Assembly (NCBI RefSeq): GCF_963666255.1
Contig: NZ_OY762656.1
Location: 1,922,001-1,986,000, forward strand
From: an uncultured Propionivibrio sp.
Lineage (GTDB): Bacteria > Pseudomonadota > Gammaproteobacteria > Burkholderiales > Rhodocyclaceae
Length of the DNA: 64,000 nucleotides
Direction: 5' to 3'
This document shows, piece by piece, positions 13,895 to 22,592 of the stretch. The stretch's first letter is position 1; each line of letters starts with the position of its first letter. The notes under the pieces are model-generated. The model searched no databases. It saw nothing but the letters and a program-made list of their open reading frames with translations, and had not been told where the DNA came from. Position numbers and translations under genes: made by a program.

Positions 13895-14272
13895 TCAGCC
13901 GCGGTCGGGCGTGCCCGGGGTGTTAAGTTCGGTGTATTTGCGGCTGCTCCCCCAGGCTTTGTCGACCGGGTATTTCTCCGCGTTCTTCCCGAGTTTTTCG
14001 CGCGCTGCGGTGGCGAGATCGATGCCGGCGGTATCGGCAATCAGCAGCAGGTAAAGCAGCACGTCGGCGCATTCGTCGGCGAGCGCTTCACGCCGTGCCG
14101 GGTCGTCGAGCAGGGTGAGCATTTCGGCATCACTCTTCCACTGCGTCAGCTCCAGCATTTCCGAAGCTTCTAGGTTGAGCGAGACGATCAGGTTGCGCAG
14201 CGTGTGGAACTGCGCCCAGTTCCGCTCGTCGCGGAACCGGCGCAGGGCCTCGGTCAGTTCGGCGAGCGGCAT
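13895..14272 (-). CDS. MazG-like nucleotide pyrophosphohydrolase
   Basis: A 125-residue all-alpha NTP pyrophosphatase of the MazG/RS21-C6 superfamily. The metal-binding pattern is visible as EASEMLEL (ExxE) in the first half and DECADVLLYLL (ExxD) in the second, with a C-terminal KYPVDKAWG as in dCTPase-like members. Such enzymes hydrolyse (d)NTPs to the monophosphate and clean the nucleotide pool. ATG 14272 directly follows the TAG of the upstream lyase gene (TAGATG), so translation is coupled. There is no obvious functional link between the two products. Confidence 0.9.
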   Translation of the reverse strand: MPLAELTEALRRFRDERNWAQFHTLRNLIVSLNLEASEMLELTQWKSDAEMLTLLDDPARREALADECADVLLYLLLIADTAGIDLATAAREKLGKNAEKYPVDKAWGSSRKYTELNTPGTPDRG

Positions 14273-15256
14273 CTAGGCGAAGAAGCGCTGTTTCGCCTCG
14301 GCCGGCAGGGTCATGCCAGTCGCATCGGCGCGGGCGAGCAGCTCCCAGTAATAGCGGTAGGAGGCGCGGTCGTGCAGCAGGCCTTCGTGCGAGATCGGGC
14401 CCCAGTCGCTGTCCTGCGCCTTGAGCAGAATCGCCGTACCCAATTCGACCTCGGAAAAGTCCGGGCGCATCGCTTCGACGATCGGCATGATCTGGTTCGG
14501 GTGGATGCTCCACATGCGCAGGAAGCCGAATTCGTTGCGCGCGCGGCGGGCGTCGTGGCGGATGACGTCGAGATCCTTGAGTTCGGTGGTGACGTTGTGG
14601 GTCGGCACGACGCCGTTGGCCAATGCCGCCGTGCTGATCTCGCACTTGGCGCGGGTGACGAGCGGATGTTCGAACTGGCCGGGACTCTTCATTGCCGATC
14701 CGGGAATGGCGCCGTGGTGGCCGGAAACGAAGTCCATCAGGCCGAAATCGAGCGATTCGACACCGGGCAGCGCCGCGATCTCCCAGACGTCATGGAGTGC
14801 ACCGAAGGTCTCGATCAGCACGTGCACCGGGATTTCGCGCTGCAGTCCAGCTTTCTTCTCGACGTCGCGCAGGTAGGCGATCTGGGTGCGGATGTCTTCG
14901 ACGCCACGTGGTTTCGGCACGGTGACGAAGGGCAGGCGGCTGCCGGCCGCCGGGATCAGGATGTCGAGGTCTTCGCGCCAGTGATCATGCGTGAAATCGT
15001 GGATGCGGGCGGCGACGCGGCCGAAGCGGTTGTCGGCGCCCATGATGATGCTGGCGCACATTTCGGCGTGTTCGCGTTCGGCGCCGGCACGGGCGCCGTC
15101 TTCGCAGTCGCAGGTGATGTCGAAGACCGGGCCGAGTTCTTTCTGCAACTGCAGCGCCTTGTTCATCAGCTTTTCCGAGCCGGCGTAGTGGTCGACGGCG
15201 GGCAGGATCGGGAAGGGCTTTTCGCCGGGGAAAAGGATGGTGCTGGGATGGCGCAT
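14273..15256 (-). CDS. CitE-like CoA-ester lyase (malyl-CoA lyase family)
   Basis: A 327-residue HpcH/HpaI aldolase/citrate lyase beta family protein. The TIM-barrel has the acidic metal-site segments DITCDCEDGARAG and LIETFGALHDVWEI, followed by LDFGLMDFVSGHHGAIPGS and MWSIHPNQIMPI. Relatives cleave or form L-malyl-CoA, beta-methylmalyl-CoA or citramalyl-CoA; no citrate lyase alpha or gamma gene is nearby, so it is not part of a citrate lyase complex. ATG 15256 starts at the conserved RHPSTILFPG N-terminus, and a purine-rich stretch precedes it. It is co-transcribed with the MazG-like gene. The substrate remains open. Confidence 0.85.
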   Translation of the reverse strand: MRHPSTILFPGEKPFPILPAVDHYAGSEKLMNKALQLQKELGPVFDITCDCEDGARAGAEREHAEMCASIIMGADNRFGRVAARIHDFTHDHWREDLDILIPAAGSRLPFVTVPKPRGVEDIRTQIAYLRDVEKKAGLQREIPVHVLIETFGALHDVWEIAALPGVESLDFGLMDFVSGHHGAIPGSAMKSPGQFEHPLVTRAKCEISTAALANGVVPTHNVTTELKDLDVIRHDARRARNEFGFLRMWSIHPNQIMPIVEAMRPDFSEVELGTAILLKAQDSDWGPISHEGLLHDRASYRYYWELLARADATGMTLPAEAKQRFFA

Positions 15257-15317
15257 GGCAGGTCTCCGTAATACGAAATGAGTCTTGGGGGTGTTATCAA
15301 TTGATCAAGTATGGCCG

Positions 15318-15346
15318 AAAAAAAGCCGCAGCGGGGCTGCGGCTTT
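15318..15346 (-). terminator. Rho-independent terminator of the exported TPR protein gene
   Basis: On the minus strand a 10-bp stem, AAAGCCGCAG with CTGCGGCTTT (arms 15337-15346 and 15322-15331, 5-nt loop), runs into a T-tract. It lies about 15 nt after the stop at 15361. Confidence 0.9.
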
Positions 15347-15360
15347 CCGAAAAACAGGCG

Positions 15361-16215
15361 CTAATTCCAGTCGCTGTCGCCGCTGCTGCCGCTGTCGTCC
15401 CAGGAGGCGGTGTCGCTGATGCCGAAATCATCGCCGCCCATGTCGAACGGGCTGGAATCGTTGCTGACGCGATCGTCGCCGAATCCGCTCGGGCCGAGGT
15501 CGGAGAAGCCGGAGGATGAATTCCGGTGACCGTCGAGTACGCGATGCATCAGCGCTTCGCCGGCGGCAACGCCGGCACCGACGGCGACGCCGGTGGCGAG
15601 TCCGCCGAGCATCTGCGATCCGAACCCGGGCGTGCTGGCGGCCGGTGCGGCGTTGCCGTAGGCGGGGGCGCCCGCAGCACCATAGGGGGCGGGCGTCGGG
15701 GCCGGGTCGGGGGCGCCGCTGCGTGCCGTCGCGCCGTATGCATTCGGCGCGGTGGCGTTACGACGGGTCATCAGGCGTGCCGCCCAGGCGATGAAGGCAA
15801 TGAGACCGAGACCGCCGGCGAGCAGGCCCCAGGGTATTCCGGCGGCCGCCGACGGGGCGCTGGCCAGTGACGAGGTGGCGTGGGCGGCGGGTGACCGGTG
15901 CAGCGCATTTCTCAGCCCGGATACCGATTCCGGGCTGGCAAACGGCAGTCCGGGGGCGAGTTTTTCAGCCGTCGCCAGTTCATCCGTGGCCTGTTTCAGT
16001 TCGCCCTGGCGGGCCAGCAGTTCGGCATTGACGTAGTGAGCCTTGCCGCTGTTGGGATGGGCGGCGAGCACCTCGCGCATCATGGCGCGGGCGTCGTCGA
16101 CGCGCCCGCTGTTGGCCGTCTGATAGACCTCGTGCAGCGTCGGTTCGGCGGCGAATGCCGGCAGACCGAGGCCAAGGGCGGCGAGCAACAGCACGGCAAG
16201 CATGAATCTTTTCAT
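15361..16215 (-). CDS. Exported TPR-like protein with membrane helix and acidic Gly/Ser-rich tail
   Basis: The 284-residue product starts with a signal peptide (MKRFMLAVLLLAALGLGLPAFA), followed by a TPR-like helical segment about residues 24-95 (HPNSGKAHYVNAELLARQGE), a transmembrane helix near 125-145 (GIPWGLLAGGLGLIAFIAWA), a Pro/Ala/Gly linker, a glycine-zipper-like stretch (GGLATGVAVGAGVAAGEALM) and a Ser/Asp/Gly tail ending in DSDWN. AGGAGGATCCG directly precedes ATG 16215; the longer open frame to 16353 lacks this. I do not know the function. The layout suggests an envelope-anchored scaffold protein. Confidence 0.8.
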   Translation of the reverse strand: MKRFMLAVLLLAALGLGLPAFAAEPTLHEVYQTANSGRVDDARAMMREVLAAHPNSGKAHYVNAELLARQGELKQATDELATAEKLAPGLPFASPESVSGLRNALHRSPAAHATSSLASAPSAAAGIPWGLLAGGLGLIAFIAWAARLMTRRNATAPNAYGATARSGAPDPAPTPAPYGAAGAPAYGNAAPAASTPGFGSQMLGGLATGVAVGAGVAAGEALMHRVLDGHRNSSSGFSDLGPSGFGDDRVSNDSSPFDMGGDDFGISDTASWDDSGSSGDSDWN

Positions 16216-16351
16216 CGGATCCTCCTGATGTTGGGTGGAAGCGCCCGACGGGCGATTCCTGACAGGCAAGATAGGGAGACCGCCCGCCGCCTTCAAGTGC
16301 GGTTGTGCAATGCTTGGTAACAGTCTGTGCCGGCCCGCGCGCGGCGTGGAC

Positions 16352-16381
16352 AAAAAAAGCCGCAGGCGGGCCTGCGGCTTT
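16352..16381 (-). terminator. Rho-independent terminator of mdh
   Basis: On the minus strand an 11-bp stem, AAAGCCGCAGG with CCTGCGGCTTT (loop CCCG), is followed by a run of seven T. It starts about 19 nt after the mdh stop. Confidence 0.92.
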
Positions 16382-16399
16382 GGTGCGTTAACCGGTCGA

Positions 16400-17386
16400 T
16401 CAGAGCATCGACTTGACGGCGTCGGCTTCTTCCTGAAGTTCCTTCAGCGTCTTGGCGATCTTCTCTTGCGAGTAGGCATCGATTTCCAGACCCTGGATGA
16501 TCTTGTACGAGCCGTTCTTGCACTCGCACGGGAAGCCGAAGATGATGCCTTCCGGAACGCCATAGGAACCGTCGCTGGGAACGCCCATCGTGACCCAGTC
16601 GTCCGAGCCGAGCACCCAGTCGCGCACGTGGCAGATCGCTGCGTTGGCGGCGGAGGCTGCCGAGGACAGGCCGCGCGCTTCGATGATCGCGGCGCCGCGC
16701 TTGGCGACGGTCGGCAGGAAGACGTCGTTGTTCCAGGCGGCGTCGTTGATCAGCGCCTTGACGCTTTCGCCGTTCGAGGTGGCGTTGCGGTAGTCGGTGT
16801 ACATCGTCGGGCTGTGGTTGCCCCAGACGGCCATCTTGCGCAGGCTGGAGACCGGGCGGCCGATCTTGGCGGCAGCCATCGACAGGGCGCGGTTATGGTC
16901 GAGGCGCAGCATGCCGTGGTAGTTCGCCGGGTTGGTGCGGCCGACTTTCATTGCCGACTTGCGGGCGATGTAGGCGTTGGTGTTGGCCGGGTTGCCGACG
17001 ACCAGGACCTTGACGTCTTCCTTGGCGTTTTCGGCGATCGACTTGCCTTGCACGGTGAAGATGGCGCCGTTGGCCGAGAGCAGTTCGGCACGCTCCATGC
17101 CCGGTCCGCGCGGACGCGCACCGACGAGCATGCAGATGTCGGCGTCCTTGAAGGCGACGTCGGGGTTGTCCGTGGCGAACACGCCGGCGAGCAGCGGGAA
17201 GGCGCAGTCGTCGAGTTCCATGATGACGCCCTGGCAGGCCTTCTGGGCTTGCGGCAGATCGAGCAACTGAAGGATGACCGGCTGGTCTTTGCCGAGCATT
17301 TCGCCCGAGGCAATGCGGAACAGCAGTGCGTAACCGATTTGGCCGGCGGCGCCGGTGACAGCAACACGTACAGGTGCTTTTGACAT
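16400..17386 (-). CDS. mdh: Malate dehydrogenase
   Basis: The 328-residue NAD-dependent malate dehydrogenase of the TCA cycle (cytosolic-type group). Visible are the Rossmann motif [12 protein letters not shown], the substrate loop [11 protein letters not shown] with the malate-binding Arg, NPANTN, the catalytic His in [10 protein letters not shown] and the LRLDHNRA segment. ATG 17386 has GAGGAG at good spacing; the extra ten codons upstream are not needed. It is monocistronic, with its own terminator, and diverges from sdhE-gltA. Confidence 0.97.
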   Translation of the reverse strand: MSKAPVRVAVTGAAGQIGYALLFRIASGEMLGKDQPVILQLLDLPQAQKACQGVIMELDDCAFPLLAGVFATDNPDVAFKDADICMLVGARPRGPGMERAELLSANGAIFTVQGKSIAENAKEDVKVLVVGNPANTNAYIARKSAMKVGRTNPANYHGMLRLDHNRALSMAAAKIGRPVSSLRKMAVWGNHSPTMYTDYRNATSNGESVKALINDAAWNNDVFLPTVAKRGAAIIEARGLSSAASAANAAICHVRDWVLGSDDWVTMGVPSDGSYGVPEGIIFGFPCECKNGSYKIIQGLEIDAYSQEKIAKTLKELQEEADAVKSML

Positions 17387-17706
17387 CTTACGACTCCTCT
17401 CACATTGAAAAAACAAGACAATTCGATTCGATCAATTTAAATTTGTTTGCGCGCGCTATTCTAACCTCATGCCGCCGAAAAACTGCAGCGTTCCGTCAAA
17501 AATGACAGGTCTTGCGGGTTTTCCCCAGCCCTGTTCGCGGGGGACGGCAGATGAATTGTGGAGAACCGTTGACTGGTTTTCCCGGACGTTCTGGTAATGT
17601 CGACCCCCGGTAACTTATCCCTTTGGTCTCGGGCTTGAACTTTCATAATCGGTCCGAGTCGAATCTGGCGTCTGCGGATGCCGGAATACTCAGCGAGGAG
17701 ACGGCT
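17387..17706. other. Divergent intergenic region mdh / sdhE
   Basis: This 320-nt region carries the regulatory signals of both mdh and sdhE-gltA. It is AT-rich just upstream of mdh (17415-17465), as expected for a promoter. I find no RNA gene, no remnant of sdhB, and no strong consensus promoter. GAGGAG at 17695-17700 is the ribosome binding site of sdhE. Confidence 0.5.
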
Positions 17707-17964
17707 TTGACGACGGATGAAACGGCCTATAACCGGTTGCGCTGGATCTGCAACCAGCGTTCGATGCGGGAAATGGATGTTGTTCTTGGCGGCTTCCTCG
17801 AGCGGCGTTTTCATGAACTTTCGCCCGAACAGGTGGCGGCGTTCACCCGGCTCGCCGAGATGGAGGATATCGATCTGTGGCCGCTGGTGTCCGGGCGCAA
17901 GAACTGTGACGACCCGGCGCTGGCAGCGATGCTGGTCATGTTGCGTGACGTTCGCGTCAAATGA
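17707..17964 (+). CDS. sdhE: FAD assembly factor SdhE (succinate dehydrogenase flavinylation)
   Basis: A small 85-residue SdhE/YgfY-family protein that helps attach FAD covalently to SdhA. The fold signature LRWICNQRSMREMDVVL and the acidic middle MEDIDLWPLVSG fit the family. I use TTG 17707 because GAGGAG stands 6 nt before it; no ATG is placed better. The usual RGxxE motif reads R18-S-M-R-E22, with Ser in place of the conserved Gly. It precedes gltA by 62 nt as in many betaproteobacteria, but the sdhCDAB genes normally upstream are absent here. Confidence 0.85.
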   Translation: MTTDETAYNRLRWICNQRSMREMDVVLGGFLERRFHELSPEQVAAFTRLAEMEDIDLWPLVSGRKNCDDPALAAMLVMLRDVRVK

Positions 17965-18026
17965 AGTAAAACGGCGGACGATGTGCGCATTTCAAGGGAT
18001 TAGAGGTTTTTCAACGGGAGCGAAAG

Positions 18027-19334
18027 ATGACTGAAGGGCGTAAGGTGGTGCTGACGATCGACGACAAGGAACCTGTCGAGTTTCCGGTCATAAGTCCGGT
18101 GCATGGCAACGACTGCATCGATGTGCGGTCGCTGACGGCCAAGACCGGCCTGTTTACCTATGACGCCGGCTTTTTGTCGACGGCGTCCTGCAAGTCGAAG
18201 ATCACGTTCATCGACGGCGACAAGGGCGAACTCCTGTATCGTGGCTATCCGATCGAAGAACTCGCCGAGCACTGCAACTTCCTTGACGTCGCCTACCTGC
18301 TCAAGCATGGCGACCTGCCGTCGTCCGAGCAGAAGATCGACTTCGTCAAGATCATCAAGCGTCACACGATGATCCATGAGCAGATGGCCAAGTTCTACCA
18401 GGGCTTCCGTCGCGACGCGCACCCGATGGCCGTCATGGTCGGTGTCGTCGGCGCACTGTCGGCCTTCTATCACGAAGCCGAGGAAGGCTTCCTCGACCCG
18501 AAGGCGCGCAACGTCAACTTCAACCGCATCGTCGCCAAGATGCCGACGATCGTCGCGCTCGCCTACCGCTACTCGCGCGGCAAACCCTTCATGTATCCGC
18601 GCAACGACCTCGGCTATACCGCCAACTTCATGCACATGATGTTCGGCACGCCTTGCGAGGAATACGTGCCGAATCCGGTAATCGTGCATGCGCTCGACAC
18701 GATTTTCACCTTGCATGCCGACCACGAGCAGAACGCCTCGACCTCGACGGTGCGGCTGGCCGGTTCTTCCGGCGCCAATCCGTATGCCTGCATTTCCGCC
18801 GGTATCGGTTGCCTGTGGGGACCGGCGCACGGCGGTGCCAACGAGGCCTGTCTGAAGATGCTGGCCGAAATCGGCGACGTTTCGCGCGTGCCCGAGTACA
18901 TCAAGCGCGCCAAGGACAAGAACGATTCGTTCAAGCTCATGGGCTTCGGCCATCGCGTCTACAAGAATTTCGACCCGCGCGCCAAGATCATGCGCAAGGT
19001 CTGCGACGACGTTCTGCGCGAACTCGGCCTCGAAAACGATCCGCTCTTCAAACTGGCCAAGGAACTCGAACGGATCGCGCTTGAGGACGAATACTTCGTC
19101 GAGAAGAAGCTGTATCCGAACGTCGATTTCTACTCGGGCATCGTGCAAAAGGCGATCGGTATCCCGACCGAGATGTTTACCTGCATCTTTGCGCTCGCCC
19201 GGACCGTCGGCTGGATGGTGCAGTGGGAAGAAATGGTGACCGACCCCGAATACAAGATCGGGCGTCCGCGCCAGGTCTATGTCGGCGAACCCAAGCGCAG
19301 CGTGCCGCCGACGCGTCGTCCCGAGGCCGACTGA
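18027..19334 (+). CDS. gltA: Citrate synthase
   Basis: A 435-residue type II (hexameric, NADH-regulated type) citrate synthase that condenses oxaloacetate and acetyl-CoA. The three catalytic residues are in place: His in [11 protein letters not shown], His in [14 protein letters not shown], and Asp in [13 protein letters not shown] at good distance precedes ATG 18027. It follows sdhE in the same transcript and ends before a stem-loop at 19385-19415. Opposite mdh, it forms a TCA-cycle locus. Confidence 0.97.
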   Translation: MTEGRKVVLTIDDKEPVEFPVISPVHGNDCIDVRSLTAKTGLFTYDAGFLSTASCKSKITFIDGDKGELLYRGYPIEELAEHCNFLDVAYLLKHGDLPSSEQKIDFVKIIKRHTMIHEQMAKFYQGFRRDAHPMAVMVGVVGALSAFYHEAEEGFLDPKARNVNFNRIVAKMPTIVALAYRYSRGKPFMYPRNDLGYTANFMHMMFGTPCEEYVPNPVIVHALDTIFTLHADHEQNASTSTVRLAGSSGANPYACISAGIGCLWGPAHGGANEACLKMLAEIGDVSRVPEYIKRAKDKNDSFKLMGFGHRVYKNFDPRAKIMRKVCDDVLRELGLENDPLFKLAKELERIALEDEYFVEKKLYPNVDFYSGIVQKAIGIPTEMFTCIFALARTVGWMVQWEEMVTDPEYKIGRPRQVYVGEPKRSVPPTRRPEAD

Positions 19335-19384
19335 CCGGTTTTCCGGCTGTCGGGCAAAGCGCCCGACGGCTCCGGAAAACGTTG

Positions 19385-19415
19385 AAGGAGCGTTGGGCCT
19401 GGCCCACGCTCCTTT
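19385..19415 (+). terminator. Stem-loop downstream of gltA
   Basis: The sequence AAGGAGCGTTGGGCC-T-GGCCCACGCTCCTTT folds into a long GC-rich hairpin with one bulged T, ending in a short TTT. It lies 50 nt after the gltA stop and just before the next promoter, so termination is likely although the T-run is short. Confidence 0.7.
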
Positions 19416-19419
19416 CTCG

Positions 19420-19448
19420 TTGACAATATATTAGAATACGGTAATATT
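19420..19448 (+). promoter_or_regulatory. Sigma70-type promoter for the DUF4395 gene
   Basis: A perfect -35 box TTGACA (19420-19425) is followed after 17 nt by AATATT (19443-19448), four of six matches to the -10 consensus. The start codon is 29 nt further on. It lies directly after the gltA terminator. Confidence 0.65.
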
Positions 19449-19476
19449 GTGGTGTAATGATTTTTCGGAGTGCTCC

Positions 19477-19902
19477 ATGCTACGTTTTGATATTGCCCCG
19501 GTCGATTCGAATGCCTATCGCGGCGTCGCCACGGTGAGTTTCATCGTCGCCGCGCTGTACCTGTTTTCCCCGTATCCGTGGGTGGCGCTTGTGCTGGCAC
19601 TGGGCGGTTTTCTTCGCGGCTTCGTGTCGCCGCACCGTTGCCCGTCGTACAAGTTGTTCGAGCGGATCAGTGCAAGGCTCGGCACGACCAAGAAAGTGAA
19701 TGCCGGGTCCAAGATGTTCGCCGACAAGATCGCTGCGATTGCAGGGACCGCGATGGTCGTGACCGCGGCGATCGGGTCCGATGTCGGCGTCATTCCGGCG
19801 ACCGCGATCCTGATCTTTGCCTTCATCGATGCGACGACCGGCTTCTGCGCTGCCTGCTGGGCGTATGCGGTCTGGTATCGCCTGCGCGCCGCGCGCGCCT
19901 GA
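19477..19902 (+). CDS. DUF4395 family membrane protein
   Basis: A 141-residue membrane protein with four hydrophobic segments (TVSFIVAALYLFSPYPWVAL near 17-36, a second near 34-50, and two helices around 85-125). Between them is a conserved basic/Cys segment (SPHRCPSYKLFERI), and the end carries FCAACWAYAVWYRL. The pattern matches DUF4395, a family of unknown function sometimes found with thioredoxin-like proteins. CGGAG precedes ATG 19477 and a good promoter lies upstream. No partner gene is evident. Confidence 0.75.
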   Translation: MLRFDIAPVDSNAYRGVATVSFIVAALYLFSPYPWVALVLALGGFLRGFVSPHRCPSYKLFERISARLGTTKKVNAGSKMFADKIAAIAGTAMVVTAAIGSDVGVIPATAILIFAFIDATTGFCAACWAYAVWYRLRAARA

Positions 19903-20065
19903 TCCAAATTCATTGGCAGTTTCGCCGGAGGCGGTACGACGCCGCTCCGGCGTTTTTTTTTGCGCGGACGACCGGCAGTCGCGCGTCGTGCAGCAGGATG
20001 ACCCGAGCATGCGTAGAATCGAGGTTTCAGCGCTACTTTCCGATCTGAAGACCTAGGAGCCAAAC

Positions 20066-21220
20066 ATGCAGAATTTCGATTTCCATAATCCGACGCGCAT
20101 CGTGTTCGGCGCCGGCCGCACCGGCGAACTGGATGGCCTGATCCCGGCCGGGGCGCGGGTGCTGGTATTGTTCGGCGGCGGCAGCGTCCGTCAGAACGGC
20201 ACGCTCGACGAGGTCAAGGCGGCGCTGGGCGCCCGCCATGTCGTCGAGTTCGGCGGCATCGAGCCGAATCCGACCTTCGAGACGCTGATGCGCGCCGTTG
20301 CCGTCATTCAGGCCGAAAAACTCGATTTCCTGCTCGCCGTCGGCGGCGGTTCGGTGCTCGACGGCACCAAGTTCGTTGCCGCGGCGGCGTGCTTCGACGG
20401 CAATCCGCGCGACATCCTCGCCAAGTTCGGCCGCAACGCGAAGCAGGCGCTGCCGATCGGCACCGTGCTGACGCTGCCGGCAACGGGGTCCGAGATGAAC
20501 AATGGCGGCGTCATCACGATCAAGGCCGAGGGCGCCAAGCTGCCGTTCTCGAGTCCGGCGGTATTCCCGCGCTTCTCGCTGCTCGATCCGACGCGTACCT
20601 ATTCCCTGCCCGAGCGCCAGCTCGCCAATGGTGTCGTCGATGCCTATGTGCATGTCATGGAGCAGTACCTGACCACCTGCGCCGGCGCGCACGTTCAGGA
20701 CCGGTTTTCGGAAGGCCTGCTGCTGACGCTGATCGAACACGGACCGGCGGCGGTGAAGGGGAGCGACTATGAGGCGCGCGCCAACCTGATGTGGACGGCG
20801 ACGCTGGCGCTCAACGGCTTGATCGGTGCCGGCGTAGCGCAGGACTGGTCGACGCACATGATTGGCCATGAGCTGACCGTCAAGTTCGATATCGATCACG
20901 CGCGCACGCTGGCGGTCGTCCTGCCGGCGATGATGCAGGTGCGGCGCGAGGCCAAGCGCTGCAAGCTGCTGCAGTATGCGGATCGTGTCTGGGGCGTGAC
21001 CGGCGGGAGCGATGACGAGCGCATCGACGCGGCGATCGCCCGGACGCGCGCTTTCTTCGAAAGCCTTGGCCTGCCGACGCGTCTGTCGGCCTACGGGATC
21101 GGCGCCGATGCAATTCCGGCGATCGTCGCCCAGCTCGAAGCGCATGGCATGGTCAAGCTCGGTGAAGCGCGCGAAGTGACGCCGGCGGTCAGCCGTCAGG
21201 TGCTCGAAGCGGCGCTGTGA
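20066..21220 (+). CDS. yqhD: NADPH-dependent aldehyde reductase YqhD (iron-type alcohol dehydrogenase)
   Basis: The 384-residue product aligns along its length with E. coli YqhD (387), which reduces toxic short-chain aldehydes with NADPH. It has the GGGSV dinucleotide motif (LLAVGGGSVLDGTKFVAAA), and the metal ligands Asp and His in NGVVDAYVHVMEQ, His in DWSTHMIGHELT and His in DIDHARTLAVVLP. AGGAG lies before ATG 20066. It is a single gene. The methylglyoxal synthase at 52 kb shows that this organism makes a possible substrate. Confidence 0.93.
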   Translation: MQNFDFHNPTRIVFGAGRTGELDGLIPAGARVLVLFGGGSVRQNGTLDEVKAALGARHVVEFGGIEPNPTFETLMRAVAVIQAEKLDFLLAVGGGSVLDGTKFVAAAACFDGNPRDILAKFGRNAKQALPIGTVLTLPATGSEMNNGGVITIKAEGAKLPFSSPAVFPRFSLLDPTRTYSLPERQLANGVVDAYVHVMEQYLTTCAGAHVQDRFSEGLLLTLIEHGPAAVKGSDYEARANLMWTATLALNGLIGAGVAQDWSTHMIGHELTVKFDIDHARTLAVVLPAMMQVRREAKRCKLLQYADRVWGVTGGSDDERIDAAIARTRAFFESLGLPTRLSAYGIGADAIPAIVAQLEAHGMVKLGEAREVTPAVSRQVLEAAL

Positions 21221-21268
21221 CCCGCCTTTGAGTTTTTCGTGGCGCCGTCCGCCCGGACGGCGCGGTAT

Positions 21269-22228
21269 TCAGCCGCCGATCAGACCGGCGGCGCCGGCCA
21301 GGTGCCAGAGTCCGGCTGGCGCCGTGTTGTCGAGCATGGCATCGACCGGCCGCCCCAGGCGCGTCAGCGCGTCGGCATAACGCCGGCAGAGTGCCGGTGC
21401 GCCGATCATCACCAGCGGTCCTTCGCTGGCCGCGATCGCCAGGCCGGAAACGAGTTCGTGACCAATCAGCAGGCCGGAGAGATAGTCGGCCAGTGCCGCC
21501 GGCGGGAGTCGGCCGGCGAGTCCCAGCGTGCGTGTGCCGAAGATCTGATGCGGCAGGTCGCCCGGGCCGCTGCGGGCCGCGGTGTCGAGCCCGAGCGCGA
21601 AAGCCTCCGGGTCATTGGTCGGGACGGCCGGATCGGGCATCAGGCGACCGAGGATCGAATGCCGGCACAGCACCGAGAACAGTTCGCCGGTCAGGTAGGA
21701 GGTGAAGCGGACGATCCGGCCTTGCTCGATCTGCGCCCACTTCGAATGGGTCCCCGGCAGGAGCATGCAGGCGCGCTGGCGCCAGGCCGGATTGGACAGC
21801 AGCGCGCCGGCGATCTGGATTTCCTCGCCGCGCATGACGTCGGGAAGAGCGTCGGCCTGGTCGAAGAGCACTCCCGGCGCGATCAGGATTTCAGGCCCGA
21901 TGCCGCTGTCGACGCGGACGCTCTGGCTGGCGAGATCGCCAATGTCAGCCGGGCAGCGCACATACGGCGCTTCGCGCCAGCCCTGCGCGCTGCCGACCAT
22001 GCCGCTGGCAACGACCGGCAGTTGCGGCCACTGGGCGATCCAGTCGCCGACGAGTTCGGCGAAAGCCTGCCGGTAGCCGGCGGCGCCGGGTGCCGGCAGG
22101 TGCTGGATGCCATGCGCCGACTGGCGCGTGTCGAGTATCTGGCCGTCCTGCATGAGAAAGGCACGCAGGCTCGAGGTGCCCCAGTCGAGCGCGAGCAGCT
22201 CGGGGGCGATGGGGGACGATGTCGTCAT
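21269..22228 (-). CDS. dgoK: 2-dehydro-3-deoxygalactonokinase (DgoK family)
   Basis: A 319-residue sugar-acid kinase of the DgoK family, which phosphorylates 2-keto-3-deoxygalactonate with ATP. Motifs: the phosphate-1 site LALDWGTSSLRAFLM, VVASGMVGSAQGW, and LLPGTHSKWAQIEQGRI. ATG 22228 is the likely start; an upstream in-frame ATG at 22270 would place the LexA box across the start. No dgoA aldolase, dgoD or dgoT is adjacent, so the pathway context is missing. It diverges from the SOS-controlled pair. Confidence 0.87.
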   Translation of the reverse strand: MTTSSPIAPELLALDWGTSSLRAFLMQDGQILDTRQSAHGIQHLPAPGAAGYRQAFAELVGDWIAQWPQLPVVASGMVGSAQGWREAPYVRCPADIGDLASQSVRVDSGIGPEILIAPGVLFDQADALPDVMRGEEIQIAGALLSNPAWRQRACMLLPGTHSKWAQIEQGRIVRFTSYLTGELFSVLCRHSILGRLMPDPAVPTNDPEAFALGLDTAARSGPGDLPHQIFGTRTLGLAGRLPPAALADYLSGLLIGHELVSGLAIAASEGPLVMIGAPALCRRYADALTRLGRPVDAMLDNTAPAGLWHLAGAAGLIGG

Positions 22229-22269
22229 GACGGGGAACGAAGGCAGGGAAGTGGACAAAGCTACCGGCA

Positions 22270-22289
22270 TACTGTATATTCATACAGTA
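22270..22289. promoter_or_regulatory. LexA (SOS) box
   Basis: TACTGTATATTCATACAGTA holds a perfect CTGT-N8-ACAG core (22272-22275 and 22284-22287) with an AT-rich spacer and flanking TA on both sides, very close to the E. coli SOS consensus. It lies 71 nt before the small gene at 22361, which leads to dinB, and 41 nt before dgoK on the other strand. SOS control of the dinB side is strongly supported; an effect on dgoK is possible. Confidence 0.92.
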
Positions 22290-22360
22290 GTACGGGTGGC
22301 GAAGTGATTACAGTGTCGTACCCGTGTATTGAATCACGTTTTGACGAGGAGTGAAGCATC

Positions 22361-22537
22361 ATGAATGCGATTCAGGCATGGTTTGAGCGGATTGCCGGCA
22401 TCACGCAGGAAGAGCGCGCGCGACTGGCGTTTGCGCGGGCGTTGTACGGGCGGCCGAGTTTCGATCCTGCGGTGTTCGAGAAGCCCGCCTGCTGGCGTCG
22501 CCGCGCCGGTGCGCTGCGTTGGCGCGGGATGGCGTAG
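22361..22537 (+). CDS. Small SOS-operon protein of unknown function (58 aa)
   Basis: The frame starts at ATG 22361 behind a strong ribosome binding site (GAGGAGTG, 22346-22353) and ends at TAG 22535. The N-terminal half (MNAIQAWFERIAGITQEER) looks amphipathic-helical; the C-terminal third is strongly basic (WRRRAGALRWRGM). It sits between a perfect LexA box and dinB, 55 nt before the dinB start, so it is very likely DNA-damage induced and co-transcribed with the polymerase. I do not recognise the family. A small regulator or clamp/DNA-binding helper of the polymerase is a guess. Confidence 0.72.
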   Translation: MNAIQAWFERIAGITQEERARLAFARALYGRPSFDPAVFEKPACWRRRAGALRWRGMA

Positions 22538-22592
22538 GCGGTCGGCAGGGAGACGCGCCGGGCCTGTCCGCCCGAATGCAGTCGTAATAACG

